Origin: Octadecabacter sp. B2R22
GTDB taxonomy: Bacteria > Pseudomonadota > Alphaproteobacteria > Rhodobacterales > Rhodobacteraceae
Direction: 5' to 3'
DNA length: 64,000 nt
Assembly (NCBI RefSeq): GCF_018861045.1
Contig: NZ_JAHKQJ010000007.1
Coordinates: forward strand, 1,305,408 to 1,369,407
Made by a program: the position numbers and the translations under genes. Under the pieces are notes generated by a model that was not told the origin of the DNA, made no database searches, and was given only the letters and a program-made list of their open reading frames with translations. This document shows, one piece after another, positions 33,679 to 43,409 of this stretch (position 1 is the first letter of the stretch; each line of letters opens with the position of its first letter).

Positions 33679-34989
33679 TTAGTCTTCTTGTGGCAGGACC
33701 AAGTTCAGGATCACGGCCATAACCGCAGTTGGCGCAACCGCCGACGTTGCCAACACTTTGAGCGTGGCAGGCAGGTACTGAACCGCTGTTGGAACAAGGT
33801 TCAGACCCAGACCAAAGGCAAGTGACACCGCAATGATGATCATGTTGCGGCGGTTCATTTTGACCTCCGTCAACATGTTCAAGCCGGCAGACGCCACCAT
33901 GCCGAACATCACGATCACACCGCCGCCCAGAACAGGCAAAGGCATGGATGCGATAACAGCACCGATTTTCGGGACCAGACCACAGATGATCATGATAATA
34001 CCGGCAATCGTCACCACATGACGGGACATGATACCCGTCATGCCGACGATCCCGACGTTTTGGCTAAAGGACGTGTTTGGCAGGCCGCCAAAAACACCAG
34101 CAATCGCTGTGCCCAGGCCATCCGCATATGTCGCACCAGCGATTTCTTCGTCCGTTGCATCACGCCCAGCGCCTGCTTTTGCTGTTGCGGACGCATCGCC
34201 AACGGTTTCGATCGCAGACACGATAGAGACCAGTGTGACTGCAATCACAGCACCGAGGTTGAATTCAAACCCATATGGCAGTGGCGCAATAGATGTGAAC
34301 CAAGCCGCGCCACCAACAGGTGCAAAGTTCACCATGCCAAGTGCGAATGCCAAGGCGTAACCCGCCAGCAGGCCGATCAGGATACCGGACGCAGACAATG
34401 TGCCTTTGGTGAAGAACTTCACCAGCAAGGACACAACGATCACAGTCAAAGCAACAGACCAGTGTTTGAGAGAGCCAAAGCTTTCAGCCGCCATCTGGAA
34501 ATCCGCCGCACCGCCAGCCGCGTATTTGATCGCAACGGGGATGAGGTAAAGACCGATTGCCAAAATCACGAGGCCCGTGACAAGCGGTGGGAACAACCAA
34601 CGCAGGTTCTTGATCACGGCACCAAGGCAAAAGTGGACTACGCCACCGATGATACACGCCGTCAAAGCAACGCTTAGACCCATTGTCGCCGCGACCCCTG
34701 CGAGGACACCAACAAAGGCAAAACTGGTGCCCTGCATGATGGGCAATCGCGCACCAATTGGACCGATACCGACCGTTTGGAACAATGTTGCGATACCCGC
34801 GAACAGCATGGCCATCTGGATCAAGTAGATCTGTTCTGGTCCACCAAAGGCCAAACCTGCGGCCCCGGCAACAATAATAGATGGCGTTACATTAGAGGCG
34901 AACATCGCCAATACGTGTTGAAGCCCGAGTGGCACCGCTTGCGCCAAAGGCGGCGTGGTGTTCGGGTTTGAATAGTCTGTCGTCGTCAT
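33679..34989 (-). CDS. NCS2 nucleobase permease (xanthine/urate type)
   Basis: 436 aa from ATG 34989 (AAAGGGA 8 bases upstream); the frame extends further without family residues. About 12-14 membrane helices, with the NCS2 motif GTSFAFVG (about residues 90-97) and the helix 10 region GGLPNTSFSQNVG. Imports oxidised purines by proton symport. Follows allA on the same strand, so it likely supplies urate or xanthine to the cluster. Confidence 0.88.
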   Translation of the reverse strand: MTTTDYSNPNTTPPLAQAVPLGLQHVLAMFASNVTPSIIVAGAAGLAFGGPEQIYLIQMAMLFAGIATLFQTVGIGPIGARLPIMQGTSFAFVGVLAGVAATMGLSVALTACIIGGVVHFCLGAVIKNLRWLFPPLVTGLVILAIGLYLIPVAIKYAAGGAADFQMAAESFGSLKHWSVALTVIVVSLLVKFFTKGTLSASGILIGLLAGYALAFALGMVNFAPVGGAAWFTSIAPLPYGFEFNLGAVIAVTLVSIVSAIETVGDASATAKAGAGRDATDEEIAGATYADGLGTAIAGVFGGLPNTSFSQNVGIVGMTGIMSRHVVTIAGIIMIICGLVPKIGAVIASMPLPVLGGGVIVMFGMVASAGLNMLTEVKMNRRNMIIIAVSLAFGLGLNLVPTAVQYLPATLKVLATSAVAPTAVMAVILNLVLPQED

Positions 34990-35044
34990 TGTCTTTGTCC
35001 CTTTATATTCATTTTTATTGTGACACCCGTCTTTGCGGGCTTTT

Positions 35045-35527
35045 TTACGGCGCGACGATACAGGGATCGTCGAACCAGTATTCTTGAAGGTTGTCGCCCG
35101 CCCCGATGCGGTCAACGACAGCAAACAGCCCCGGTGCATGCAGCGGCGTTAAGACCCCGTGCCAGACGTTGCGATGATAGTTTACACCTTGTCCTGGGGT
35201 GGTAAGGAACGCTTGCGGTTGATCCGGCGCACCGTCCAGATCTTTGGCGACGATCACCAGAAACGGGTGCTGCGTCATCGGAATGAACGCTTGGCTGCCC
35301 AGCGGATGACGTTCCATCATATCCAATGTGTAAGGAAAGCTGCGGGGCTGTGCATTGAACAGGCTGATGCCTGCGGTTCCGTCACCAAAGTCCAGTCCCG
35401 CGCGGTCATGATAGCGTCCGCACATCCCTTGATTGATCATCTTGTCAGGCTCGCCCGTGCAGTCCAGCACATCTCCGAACGGGGCAAAGGCATCCTCCGT
35501 AAGAGGTTGGGGCGAAATTAAAGTCAT
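35045..35527 (-). CDS. allA: Ureidoglycolate lyase
   Basis: 160 aa from ATG 35527, ATGA overlap with the upstream PuuE-UraD gene. AllA signature: FAPFGDVLDCTG, FRAQPRSFPY-like FNAQPRSFPYTLDMMERHPLGSQAF (seen in parts), YHRNVWHGVL with metal-binding His. Splits ureidoglycolate into glyoxylate and urea, the last step of the pathway. Confidence 0.9.
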   Translation of the reverse strand: MTLISPQPLTEDAFAPFGDVLDCTGEPDKMINQGMCGRYHDRAGLDFGDGTAGISLFNAQPRSFPYTLDMMERHPLGSQAFIPMTQHPFLVIVAKDLDGAPDQPQAFLTTPGQGVNYHRNVWHGVLTPLHAPGLFAVVDRIGAGDNLQEYWFDDPCIVAP

Positions 35528-36942
35528 GCGAAATGATCCGCGAGGCGAAGCTCGGCAATGCGTTCCACCTGACGGCACGCCATTTCGAACTCAGTCTCGG
35601 TGTCATGTTCGATCCGCGCGTGGAATGCGGCTGCAATGCTGTCTTTGGTGTGATCGCGCACGGCAATGATAAACGGGAACCCGTGTTTGGCGACGTATTG
35701 CGCGTTCAACGCTTGGAATGTCTCGCGTTCTTCATCCGTGAGAGCGTCCAGCCCAGCGCCAGCCTGTTCCGCCGTGCTTTCGGCAGTCAAACGCCCCGCC
35801 GCCGCAAGTTTTCCGGCAAGGTCGGGGTGTGCGACCAACACGCTAAGCCGTTCATCACGGGTCGCGCTGCGAAACATCCGGCACAGTGCCGAATGCACGC
35901 CCGCAGCCGTGTCATGGGTCGGACCCAGATCTAGCCCAAAAGCACGATCCGCAATCCAAGCTGAGTGCTCAAAAATCCCGCCAAAGGCTGTGACGAATTC
36001 ACCGTGGTCCATCTGCGATGGGCGATCCCAGCGTTTATGCGGGTGCGTCGCGGCCCAGTGATCGGCGATCTCTTCGCGCGTGGCGAACCAAACGCCATCA
36101 TGGCTGTTTGCGTATCCAATAAACTGCTGCAACGCTTGCGCACGTCCGGGACGGCCAACAAGGCGGCAATGCAGGCCCAACGACATCATCTTGGCCTGAC
36201 CGTCCGCGCCTTCGGCATAAAGCACATCAAAGGTTGCCTTGAGATACTCAAAGAACTGCGTGCCGGAGTTGAACCCTTGGGGTGTGGCGAACCGCATGTC
36301 GTTGCAATCCAGCGTATAGGGCACGATCAATTGGTCACGGTCCCCGAATTCTGACCAATAAGGAAGATCATCCGCATAAGCATCCGCGACATATTTGAAC
36401 TTCCCCGTTTCCGCGGCCAGACGGATCGTGTTTTCGCTTGATCGCCCCGTATACCACCCACGCGGTGCGGACCCCGTGACTTCGGTGTGCAAACGCACCG
36501 CTTCGGCGATCTGCGCACGTTCTTCGTCTTCGGGCATGTCTTTGTGTTCGATCCATTTCAGACCATGGGACGCAATTTCCCACCCTGCTTCTTGCATCGC
36601 TTTGAGTTGTTCAGGCGCACGTGCAAGGGCTGTCGCGACCCCGTAAACAGTAACCGGTAGGTGGTTCAGGATACGGTGCAACCGCCAGAAACCCGCCCGC
36701 GCACCGTATTCGTAAATTGATTCCATGTTCGCGTGGCGCTGATCTGGCCATGCCGCAGCGCCCACAATCTCCGACAAGAACGCCTCTGAGGCGGGATCCC
36801 CATGCAGGATGTTGTTCTCGCCACCCTCTTCATAATTAAGGACAATTTGCACAGCAATGCGGGCCCCGTTCGGCCAGTTTGCCGTTGGTGCCTTTGGTCC
36901 GTAACCCGTCAAATCACGTGGGTATCCTGTGGTGTTTGTCAT
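35524..36942 (-). CDS. Fused allantoinase PuuE and OHCU decarboxylase UraD
   Basis: 472 aa. Residues about 1-300 are PuuE, a polysaccharide-deacetylase-fold allantoinase (NYEEGGENNILHGD, EIASHGLKWIEH, PYTLDCND). Residues about 305-472 are UraD (FEHSAWIADRAF, the conserved EH pair; PFIIAVRDHTK). UraD makes (S)-allantoin from OHCU; PuuE opens allantoin to allantoate. Fusion of the two consecutive enzymes is known in related bacteria. Upstream end of the puuE/uraD-allA-permease operon. Confidence 0.92.
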   Translation of the reverse strand: MTNTTGYPRDLTGYGPKAPTANWPNGARIAVQIVLNYEEGGENNILHGDPASEAFLSEIVGAAAWPDQRHANMESIYEYGARAGFWRLHRILNHLPVTVYGVATALARAPEQLKAMQEAGWEIASHGLKWIEHKDMPEDEERAQIAEAVRLHTEVTGSAPRGWYTGRSSENTIRLAAETGKFKYVADAYADDLPYWSEFGDRDQLIVPYTLDCNDMRFATPQGFNSGTQFFEYLKATFDVLYAEGADGQAKMMSLGLHCRLVGRPGRAQALQQFIGYANSHDGVWFATREEIADHWAATHPHKRWDRPSQMDHGEFVTAFGGIFEHSAWIADRAFGLDLGPTHDTAAGVHSALCRMFRSATRDERLSVLVAHPDLAGKLAAAGRLTAESTAEQAGAGLDALTDEERETFQALNAQYVAKHGFPFIIAVRDHTKDSIAAAFHARIEHDTETEFEMACRQVERIAELRLADHFA

Positions 36943-37100
36943 GGTGCCCCTTATCCCTCAGTTGCATCCTAAATCAAAAAATGACTTCGCATTTACAGAC
37001 AATTCTTGAAAGACTGTTTCACAAGAAGACCCGCCACATCGCTGCATTTGCCTTGTGACCACGCAGTCCGCGCATAGGATGCACAAATAAGGAGACCAAA

Positions 37101-37457
37101 ATGTCCGGATATTTGACCACACACGTCCTAGACACCGCACGCGGCGTTCCCGCCGAAGGTATCAAGGTCGCGCTCTATCGTGTCAGTGGCAATAGCCACA
37201 CCAAGATCGCTGAAACCGTCACGAACGATGATGGCCGCACGGACAGCCCTATCCTTCCTGTCGGTGATTTCAAAACCGGCACTTATGAGCTGATCTTCTT
37301 TTGCGGTGATTACCTCGAGGCGACAGGTCAGGCCACGGGCGAGACCAAGTTCCTGAGTGAAATCCCGATCCGCTTTGGCATGGACGACGCAGATGCACAT
37401 TACCATGTACCCCTGCTGCTATCACCCTACGGCTATTCCACCTATCGCGGCAGCTGA
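37101..37457 (+). CDS. uraH: 5-hydroxyisourate hydrolase (transthyretin-like)
   Basis: 118 aa ending in the diagnostic YRGS tetrapeptide; LTTHVLDTARGVPA at the start and YHVPLLLSPYGYSTYRGS at the end carry the active-site His/Arg/Ser. Converts HIU, the product of urate oxidase, to OHCU. Divergent from puuE-uraD and convergent with the LysR gene, overlapping its end by 16 bases. Confidence 0.95.
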   Translation: MSGYLTTHVLDTARGVPAEGIKVALYRVSGNSHTKIAETVTNDDGRTDSPILPVGDFKTGTYELIFFCGDYLEATGQATGETKFLSEIPIRFGMDDADAHYHVPLLLSPYGYSTYRGS

Positions 37458-38374
37458 ACGCTGGCTTGGGCAGCTTTCATGGCGGCCCCGACCCGCATCG
37501 TCATGAAATCCATGAACAGTCGTGTCTTTGGGTCCTGCCTGCGGCGGTGCGTATAAAGACAGGCCATTTGGATCGGCACAGGCGGCGTCTTTTCGGCGAC
37601 CGGAACCAACGCCCCCGAATTCAGGTGTTCGGCAACCTCAAACACAGGTTTGAGCGCGATACCTTCGCCTGCCAAAGCCCACTCTGTCAGCACATCACCG
37701 TCGTCGCACTCATACCGCCCAGACACCCTGAACCGCTGCGGGCCATCTTTGGTTTGCAGGCGCCATTGGAACTCGGGCGCGCCGGGGTAGCGCAGATTTA
37801 AACAGTTATGCCCCTCAACAATCAGCGCCTGCCCATCTGTCGGGTGTCCGCGCTGTTCAATATAGGATGGCGCGGCAACCAAAACCCGTTCGCAATCTGC
37901 GACAGGTTTGATGCGCAAATTGCTGTCTGCCGGCTCGCCCAAAAAGAAAGAAATGTCCAACCCTTCGGTCGTAAGATCAACCGTACGATCCGTAAGACGC
38001 AGCCGAATATCGATCAATGGGTATTCGCGCCCAAATTCCGGAACCAAAGGTGCCAAGAACCGCCGCCCGACCCCAAGAGGCGCCGCCACATAAAGCGAGC
38101 CCTTCGGATTATCAGTGATCCCAGCAACCTGCCCTTCGGCGACATCCACAGCATCCAGCACCGCAACCGCGCCCGTATAAAACGCCCGCCCCTGTTCCGT
38201 CGCAGTAAGGCTGCGGGTCGTGCGTTGGAACAATCGAACGCTGAGATGTTCTTCAAGTGATGAAATTCGCGACGAAGTGACTGCAGGTGAGATGCGCAGG
38301 TCCCGTCCGGCGGCTGACATACTGCCCAACTCATAGACGCGGACGAAGGTTCGGATATTATCGAGATAGGACAT
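37442..38374 (-). CDS. LysR-family regulator of the urate cluster
   Basis: 310 aa from ATG 38374; the long upstream extension is not family-like. N-terminal winged HTH (FVRVYELGSMSAAGRDLRIS), then a LysR substrate-binding domain. Lies between uraH and the divergent puuD, so it probably responds to urate or an intermediate and controls puuD (inference). Confidence 0.85.
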   Translation of the reverse strand: MSYLDNIRTFVRVYELGSMSAAGRDLRISPAVTSSRISSLEEHLSVRLFQRTTRSLTATEQGRAFYTGAVAVLDAVDVAEGQVAGITDNPKGSLYVAAPLGVGRRFLAPLVPEFGREYPLIDIRLRLTDRTVDLTTEGLDISFFLGEPADSNLRIKPVADCERVLVAAPSYIEQRGHPTDGQALIVEGHNCLNLRYPGAPEFQWRLQTKDGPQRFRVSGRYECDDGDVLTEWALAGEGIALKPVFEVAEHLNSGALVPVAEKTPPVPIQMACLYTHRRRQDPKTRLFMDFMTMRVGAAMKAAQASVQLPR

Positions 38375-38478
38375 TGTTTTGCATTTCTTGATAGAGCGAC
38401 GCGTTACTTCGGAATAGCAAAACAAAGCAACCAAAGATAGGTGTTGAAACAAGCACCACCAATGAACGGGGACGAGAG

Positions 38479-39714
38479 ATGTTTGACGCAGTGATTTTAT
38501 GGGAATGGCTCGCATTCTCGGTCCGCTGGCTGCACGTAATTACGGCAATGGCGTGGATCGGGGCGTCGTTCTACTTTATCGCGCTCGACCTGATGCTAAA
38601 GCCAGCTGACGACATGCCCGATGGAGCGTCCGGCGAAGAATGGGAAGTCCACGGTGGCGGGTTTTATCACACAACCAAATACATGGTCGCCCCTGCCCGA
38701 TTGCCTGAACACCTGACATGGCACAAATGGCAAAGCTACTCGACGTGGCTGTCAGGCGCAGCCCTGTTAATGATCATATATTGGGTCGGCGGAGAGCTTT
38801 ACCTGATTGACGCCGCCAAAGCCGACATCGCGCTTTGGCAGGGCATCGTGATCTCTGCGCTGTCTCTCACCATCGGCTGGCTGCTTTATGATTTCATGTG
38901 TAAATCCGCGCTGGGCGAAAACCCTACGCTGCTGATGGTGCTGCTGTTTGTCATCCTTGTGATCATGTCTTACGGCTACAACCAAGTCTTCACGGGGCGC
39001 GCGGCGATGCTGCATCTGGGCGCGTTTACCGCGACGATCATGACCGCGAATGTGTTCTTTATCATCATGCCAAACCAACGCATCGTGGTGAAAGACCTGC
39101 AAGAAGGCCGCACGCCAGACGCGAAATACGGCAAGATCGCAAAACTGCGCAGCACCCATAACAATTACCTTACATTGCCCGTCATCTTCTTGATGTTGTC
39201 CAACCACTACCCACTGTCCTTTGCGACGGACCATTCATGGATCATTGCCTCGCTGATCTTCCTGACGGGCGTCACAATCCGCCATTACTTTAACACCATG
39301 CACAAGACGGGAACTGGACCGCACTGGACATGGGTCGCGACGGCCTTGTTGATGATCATCATCGCTTGGCTGTCCACGGCCAACATGTGGGACAGCTATG
39401 ACGACGCCGAAGCGCGCGCGCTAACGCCCTATGAAGAAACCTTCACCGCAGCCGACGGGTTTGACGACGCTCATGATATCGTCATGGGCCGCTGTTCTAT
39501 GTGTCATTCGCGCGAGCCAAGCTATTCGGACAGCATGCTCTGGGCACCGCGCGGTGTTCTGTTGGACACACCAGCCGATATCGCGCGCAATGCCCGTGCC
39601 ATCTATGTTCAGGCTGGCATCAGCCACGCCATGCCCCCTGCCAACATCACCTACATGTCCAACGAAGACCGCGCCGCCATTCGCAGCTGGTATCGCAACG
39701 CGGGTCAACTTTAA
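38479..39714 (+). CDS. puuD: Membrane-bound urate oxidase with cytochrome c domain
   Basis: 411 aa. N-terminal DUF989 domain with about eight membrane helices (AMAWIGASFYFIALD) and conserved His; C-terminal cytochrome c domain with haem motif CSMCHSREP near residue 340. PuuD oxidises urate to 5-hydroxyisourate, passing electrons to the respiratory chain instead of making H2O2 directly (established for this family). Divergent from lysR. Confidence 0.93.
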   Translation: MFDAVILWEWLAFSVRWLHVITAMAWIGASFYFIALDLMLKPADDMPDGASGEEWEVHGGGFYHTTKYMVAPARLPEHLTWHKWQSYSTWLSGAALLMIIYWVGGELYLIDAAKADIALWQGIVISALSLTIGWLLYDFMCKSALGENPTLLMVLLFVILVIMSYGYNQVFTGRAAMLHLGAFTATIMTANVFFIIMPNQRIVVKDLQEGRTPDAKYGKIAKLRSTHNNYLTLPVIFLMLSNHYPLSFATDHSWIIASLIFLTGVTIRHYFNTMHKTGTGPHWTWVATALLMIIIAWLSTANMWDSYDDAEARALTPYEETFTAADGFDDAHDIVMGRCSMCHSREPSYSDSMLWAPRGVLLDTPADIARNARAIYVQAGISHAMPPANITYMSNEDRAAIRSWYRNAGQL

Positions 39715-39728
39715 GCCCATTTCTTTTA

Positions 39729-39745
39729 TTGCGAATAATTCGCAA
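39729..39745. promoter_or_regulatory. Mur-box-like operator upstream of sitA
   Basis: Perfect palindrome TTGCGAATAATTCGCAA centred on 39737. It resembles the Mur boxes of alphaproteobacteria, where the Fur-family Mn sensor Mur represses mntH/sitABCD. It sits directly upstream of a good -35 box. Repressor identity is inferred. Confidence 0.65.
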
Positions 39746-39750
39746 CTGCA

Positions 39751-39779
39751 TTGACATCCCAACAAACGGGTCCATAACT
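39751..39779 (+). promoter_or_regulatory. Predicted sitA promoter
   Basis: -35 TTGACA (39751-39756) and a weak -10 ATAACT (39774-39779) spaced 17 bases, 30 bases before the sitA ATG. The Mur-box-like palindrome ends 5 bases upstream. Confidence 0.55.
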
Positions 39780-39808
39780 CCAAGTAACAGTTCTTTGGAG
39801 TCTCTCTC

Positions 39809-40741
39809 ATGCTGACCCGTATCCTGCTCGGCGTTGCCGCCCTTGTACTCATCGCATTTCTTGTGGTCTCGCAGGGGTTCTTTTCAACGACAGTCACGTC
39901 CAGCAGCACAGAAAACGAAACAGCCGAGTTCAAGGTCGTCACGACCTTTACCGTGATCGCGGACATGGCCCGCAATGTTGCGGGTGACGCTGCAACCGTT
40001 GAATCCATTACGCGGGCGGGTGCTGAAATTCACGGCTACCAACCAACGCCTCAGGATTTGGTGCGTGCCTCTGGCGCTGATCTGATCTTGTGGAATGGAT
40101 TGAACCTCGAACTCTGGTTTGAGCAGTTCATCGACAATGTCGGGAATACACCGTCCGCTACGATTTCTGACGGTATCGCCCCTTTGTCGATCTCCAGCGG
40201 ATCCTATGAAGGCCTGCCAAACCCGCATGCATGGATGGGCTTGGATAACGCGCTGATTTACATCGACAACATCGAAGCTGCGATGAGCGAACATGACCCT
40301 GAAAATGCGGAAACTTACGCGGCAAACGCCGCTGCCTATAAAGAAGAACTGACCGCTGCAATCGGTCCTCTGCGCGATCAGATCATGGCGATCCCAGAAG
40401 AAGAACGCTGGCTCGTCACTTGCGAAGGTGCGTTCAGCTATATCGCGCGTGATTTCGGCCTCAAGGAAGCCTACCTGTGGCCGATGAACGCCGATCAGAC
40501 CGGCACCCCACAACAGGTGCGCAACGTCATCGACACAGTGATCGCCAATGACATCCCGGCTGTGTTCTGTGAAAGCACCGTAAACACCGACCCCGCCGAA
40601 CAAGTGGCGCGCGAAACTGGCGCGGCTTATGGCGGCGTGCTCTATGTCGACTCGCTGTCGCTGGAAGGTGGCCCCGTGCCGACCTACCTCGACCTGTTGC
40701 GCGTCACGACACAAACAATTGCTGATGGATTGACCCAATGA
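39809..40741 (+). CDS. sitA: Metal-binding protein of Mn/Fe ABC transporter
   Basis: 310 aa, GGAG 8 bases before ATG. Signal/anchor helix at residues 5-24, then a cluster A-I solute-binding protein: FKVVTTFTVIADMARNV, IHGYQPTPQD, WNGLNLE, LPNPHAWMGLDN and CESTVNTDPA provide the His/Glu/Asp metal ligands. Lacks a His-rich loop typical of ZnuA, favouring Mn/Fe. First of four ATGA-linked genes. Confidence 0.9.
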   Translation: MLTRILLGVAALVLIAFLVVSQGFFSTTVTSSSTENETAEFKVVTTFTVIADMARNVAGDAATVESITRAGAEIHGYQPTPQDLVRASGADLILWNGLNLELWFEQFIDNVGNTPSATISDGIAPLSISSGSYEGLPNPHAWMGLDNALIYIDNIEAAMSEHDPENAETYAANAAAYKEELTAAIGPLRDQIMAIPEEERWLVTCEGAFSYIARDFGLKEAYLWPMNADQTGTPQQVRNVIDTVIANDIPAVFCESTVNTDPAEQVARETGAAYGGVLYVDSLSLEGGPVPTYLDLLRVTTQTIADGLTQ

Positions 40742-41628
40742 ACCTGCCCCCTCCTGCGCCGCACCAGACCAGCAAGAACCATGCGGGTCTTTATGCGGAT
40801 GGCCTAACGGTAACCTACCGCAACGGCGTCACCGCCCTGCGCGACGCAAGCTTTGCGATCCCCCGTGGGACCATCGCGGCCCTTGTAGGGGTGAACGGCG
40901 CGGGTAAGTCGACGTTGTTCAAGGCGATCATGGGGTTTCTGCCCGCCGCAGCGGGTGAAATCGGTGTGCTTGGACAAACTGTGCGCCAAGCTATCAAAGC
41001 GGGCATCGTGGCTTACGTTCCACAAGCAGAAGAAGTCGATTGGTCCTTCCCCGTGTTGGTCGAAGACGTGGTGATGATGGGTCGCTACGGCCACATGGGT
41101 CCGCTGCGCCGCCCCAAACCCGCCGACCACGAAGCCGTCACAGACGCCCTTGCCCGCGTGGGCATGACAGATTTTCGCGACCGTCAGATTGGCGAACTTT
41201 CAGGCGGGCAACGTAAACGTGTCTTCCTCGCCCGTGCTTTGGCGCAGAACGGCCAAGTCATTCTACTGGATGAACCCTTTACCGGCGTTGATGTGCAAAC
41301 CGAAGAAGCGATCATTAAACTGCTGCGTGAGCTGCGTGACGAAGGCCGTGTGATGCTGGTCAGCACCCACAACCTCGGCTCGGTGCCGGAATTTTGCGAT
41401 CAAACCGTATTGGTCAAAGCAACTGTTTTGAACTTTGGCCCGACCGAAGAGGTCTTCACCAAAGACAACCTCGAAGCGGCCTTTGGCGGCGTGCTGCGCC
41501 ACTTTGTTCTGGGCGGCGACGATCTGCATGACGATGACGACGAACGCAAAGTTACGATCCTCACCGACGATGAACGTCCCTTTGTTATCTACGACGACCA
41601 AACACGCACACAGGCTGACAAAGAATGA
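40738..41628 (+). CDS. sitB: ATP-binding protein of Mn/Fe ABC transporter
   Basis: 296 aa, overlaps sitA by ATGA. Walker A GVNGAGKST, signature LSGGQRKRVFLARAL, Walker B VILLDEPF and switch His in STHN are all intact. C-terminal ~30 residues are an acidic tail (DDLHDDDDERK). Energises metal uptake through SitC/SitD. Confidence 0.94.
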   Translation: MNLPPPAPHQTSKNHAGLYADGLTVTYRNGVTALRDASFAIPRGTIAALVGVNGAGKSTLFKAIMGFLPAAAGEIGVLGQTVRQAIKAGIVAYVPQAEEVDWSFPVLVEDVVMMGRYGHMGPLRRPKPADHEAVTDALARVGMTDFRDRQIGELSGGQRKRVFLARALAQNGQVILLDEPFTGVDVQTEEAIIKLLRELRDEGRVMLVSTHNLGSVPEFCDQTVLVKATVLNFGPTEEVFTKDNLEAAFGGVLRHFVLGGDDLHDDDDERKVTILTDDERPFVIYDDQTRTQADKE

Positions 41629-42476
41629 CGGCGCTGCTGGAACCCTTCACCTATACCTTCATGCTGAATGCGATGTTCGTCTCGGCGTTGGTCGGGGCCG
41701 TTTGCGCGTTTCTGTCATGTTATCTGATGCTTAAAGGCTGGTCCTTAATCGGTGATGCCTTGTCCCACTCCATCGTACCGGGTGTCGCTGGGGCCTATAT
41801 GCTGGGCCTGCCCTTTGCCTTGGGGGCGTTCTTGTCTGGCGGTCTGGCGGCGGCGGCGATGATGTTTCTCAACCAACGCACCGGCCTAAAAGAAGACGCT
41901 GTAATCGGCCTGATATTCACCAGCTTTTTCGGGCTGGGGCTGTTCATGGTGTCCGTGTCCCCTGTGGCGGTGGATGTGCAAACGATCATCCTTGGCAATA
42001 TCCTTGCGATCACGCCCAGCGATACAATCCAACTGGCCGTGATCGGTGTGGTCTGTCTGGTGGTCCTGATCGCCAAGTGGAAAGACCTGATGGTGTCCTT
42101 TTTTGACGAAAACCACGCGCGCTCCATCGGGTTGCGCCCTGAACGTCTGCGGTTCTTGTTCTTTGTTCTGCTGTCTGCGGCCTGCGTTGCCGCCCTACAA
42201 ACCGTGGGTGCGTTTCTTGTGATCGCCATGGTCATCACACCGGGCGCGACCGCATATCTTCTCAGCGACCGTTTCCCGCGCCTTTTGATTATTGCTGTCC
42301 TAATCGGCTCCCTCTCCAGCTTTTTCGGCGCATACCTGTCCTTCTTTTTGAATGGTGCTACGGGCGGCGTGATCATCTGTCTGCAAACCGCGATCTTCCT
42401 TGCTGCGTTCTTCTTTGCGCCTAAACACGGTTTGATCGCCCACCGCCGACGCGCAGCCGAGGCGTTACGGATATGA
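41625..42476 (+). CDS. sitC: Permease of Mn/Fe ABC transporter
   Basis: 283 aa with about eight to nine helices; ABC-3 family (LMLKGWSLIGDALSHSIVPG, GAFLVIAMVITPGATAYLL). Overlaps sitB and sitD by 4 bases each. Forms the membrane channel with SitD. Confidence 0.93.
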   Translation: MTALLEPFTYTFMLNAMFVSALVGAVCAFLSCYLMLKGWSLIGDALSHSIVPGVAGAYMLGLPFALGAFLSGGLAAAAMMFLNQRTGLKEDAVIGLIFTSFFGLGLFMVSVSPVAVDVQTIILGNILAITPSDTIQLAVIGVVCLVVLIAKWKDLMVSFFDENHARSIGLRPERLRFLFFVLLSAACVAALQTVGAFLVIAMVITPGATAYLLSDRFPRLLIIAVLIGSLSSFFGAYLSFFLNGATGGVIICLQTAIFLAAFFFAPKHGLIAHRRRAAEALRI

Positions 42477-43306
42477 TTGATTTCTTCCTGCCGTTCCAAT
42501 TCCCTTTCATGCACGGTGCGTTCTACATCGCCCTTTTGATCGGACCACCGACAGCGTTGCTGTCGTGTTTCCTCGTGCTCAAAGGCTGGTCTTTGATGGG
42601 CGACGCAGTATCCCACGCCGTTCTTCCGGGCGTTGTTCTCGCTTATATCGTCGGGCTACCGTTGATCGTCGGGGCCTTCATTGCGGGCATGGTATGTTCC
42701 CTGCTGACCGGATACCTTGATGCGAACAGTCGCGTGCGACAGGACACTGTGATGGGCGTGGTCTTTTCGGGTATGTTTGGGTTTGGTTTGGTTTTGTACA
42801 CCAAGATCGAAACCAATGTGCATCTGGATCACATCTTGTTTGGCAACATGTTGGGCGTCACCGCGAGCGATCTTTGGACGTCTGGTATCATTGGCATACT
42901 GGTGTCGGCGGCCTTGTTGATTGGCTGGAAAGACCTGTTGCTGCATGCCTTTGACCCCGCCCAAGCCCGCGCTATCGGGTTGCCTGTGAACCTGCTGCAC
43001 TACGGGTTGCTGGTCATCCTTTCGCTGACAATCGTCGCAACGCTAAAGGCTGTTGGCCTGATCCTTGCCATCGGCTTGCTGATCGCACCGGGGGCGGTTG
43101 CGTTCCTTGTGACGCGACAGTTCAAACACATGCTGTGGGTGTCTGTGCTGGTTTCGACGTCCTCGCTGTTGGCGGGTGTATACCTTAGCTTCTGGATTGG
43201 TTCGGACCCGGGCCCGACCGTGATCTTGGTGATGACTGCGCTGTTTATTGCGGCTTTCATCAGCCGATTGATCCGCAACAAGTCGCAGGAAACAAGTGCG
43301 GTCTAG
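42473..43306 (+). CDS. sitD: Permease of Mn/Fe ABC transporter
   Basis: 277 aa, paralogous to SitC (LVLKGWSLMGDAVSHAVLPG, GLILAIGLLIAPGAVAFLV), about eight helices. Last gene of the sit operon. Full length. Confidence 0.93.
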   Translation: MIDFFLPFQFPFMHGAFYIALLIGPPTALLSCFLVLKGWSLMGDAVSHAVLPGVVLAYIVGLPLIVGAFIAGMVCSLLTGYLDANSRVRQDTVMGVVFSGMFGFGLVLYTKIETNVHLDHILFGNMLGVTASDLWTSGIIGILVSAALLIGWKDLLLHAFDPAQARAIGLPVNLLHYGLLVILSLTIVATLKAVGLILAIGLLIAPGAVAFLVTRQFKHMLWVSVLVSTSSLLAGVYLSFWIGSDPGPTVILVMTALFIAAFISRLIRNKSQETSAV

Positions 43307-43409
43307 CTATTGGAAGGGGTACGGGTGGGCAGCGGGGACACACGACATTAGACAAATGTCGCAAGCCCTGCAAAACTGATGCAAACGTTCCACTACAAAG
43401 GCCATGCCC

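Noticed and set aside
35026..35046. CCCG/CGGG hairpin followed by T6 between allA and the permease
   Set aside because: Only a 4-bp stem, oriented against transcription of both genes, and the T-run is part of the allA stop region; not called as a terminator.
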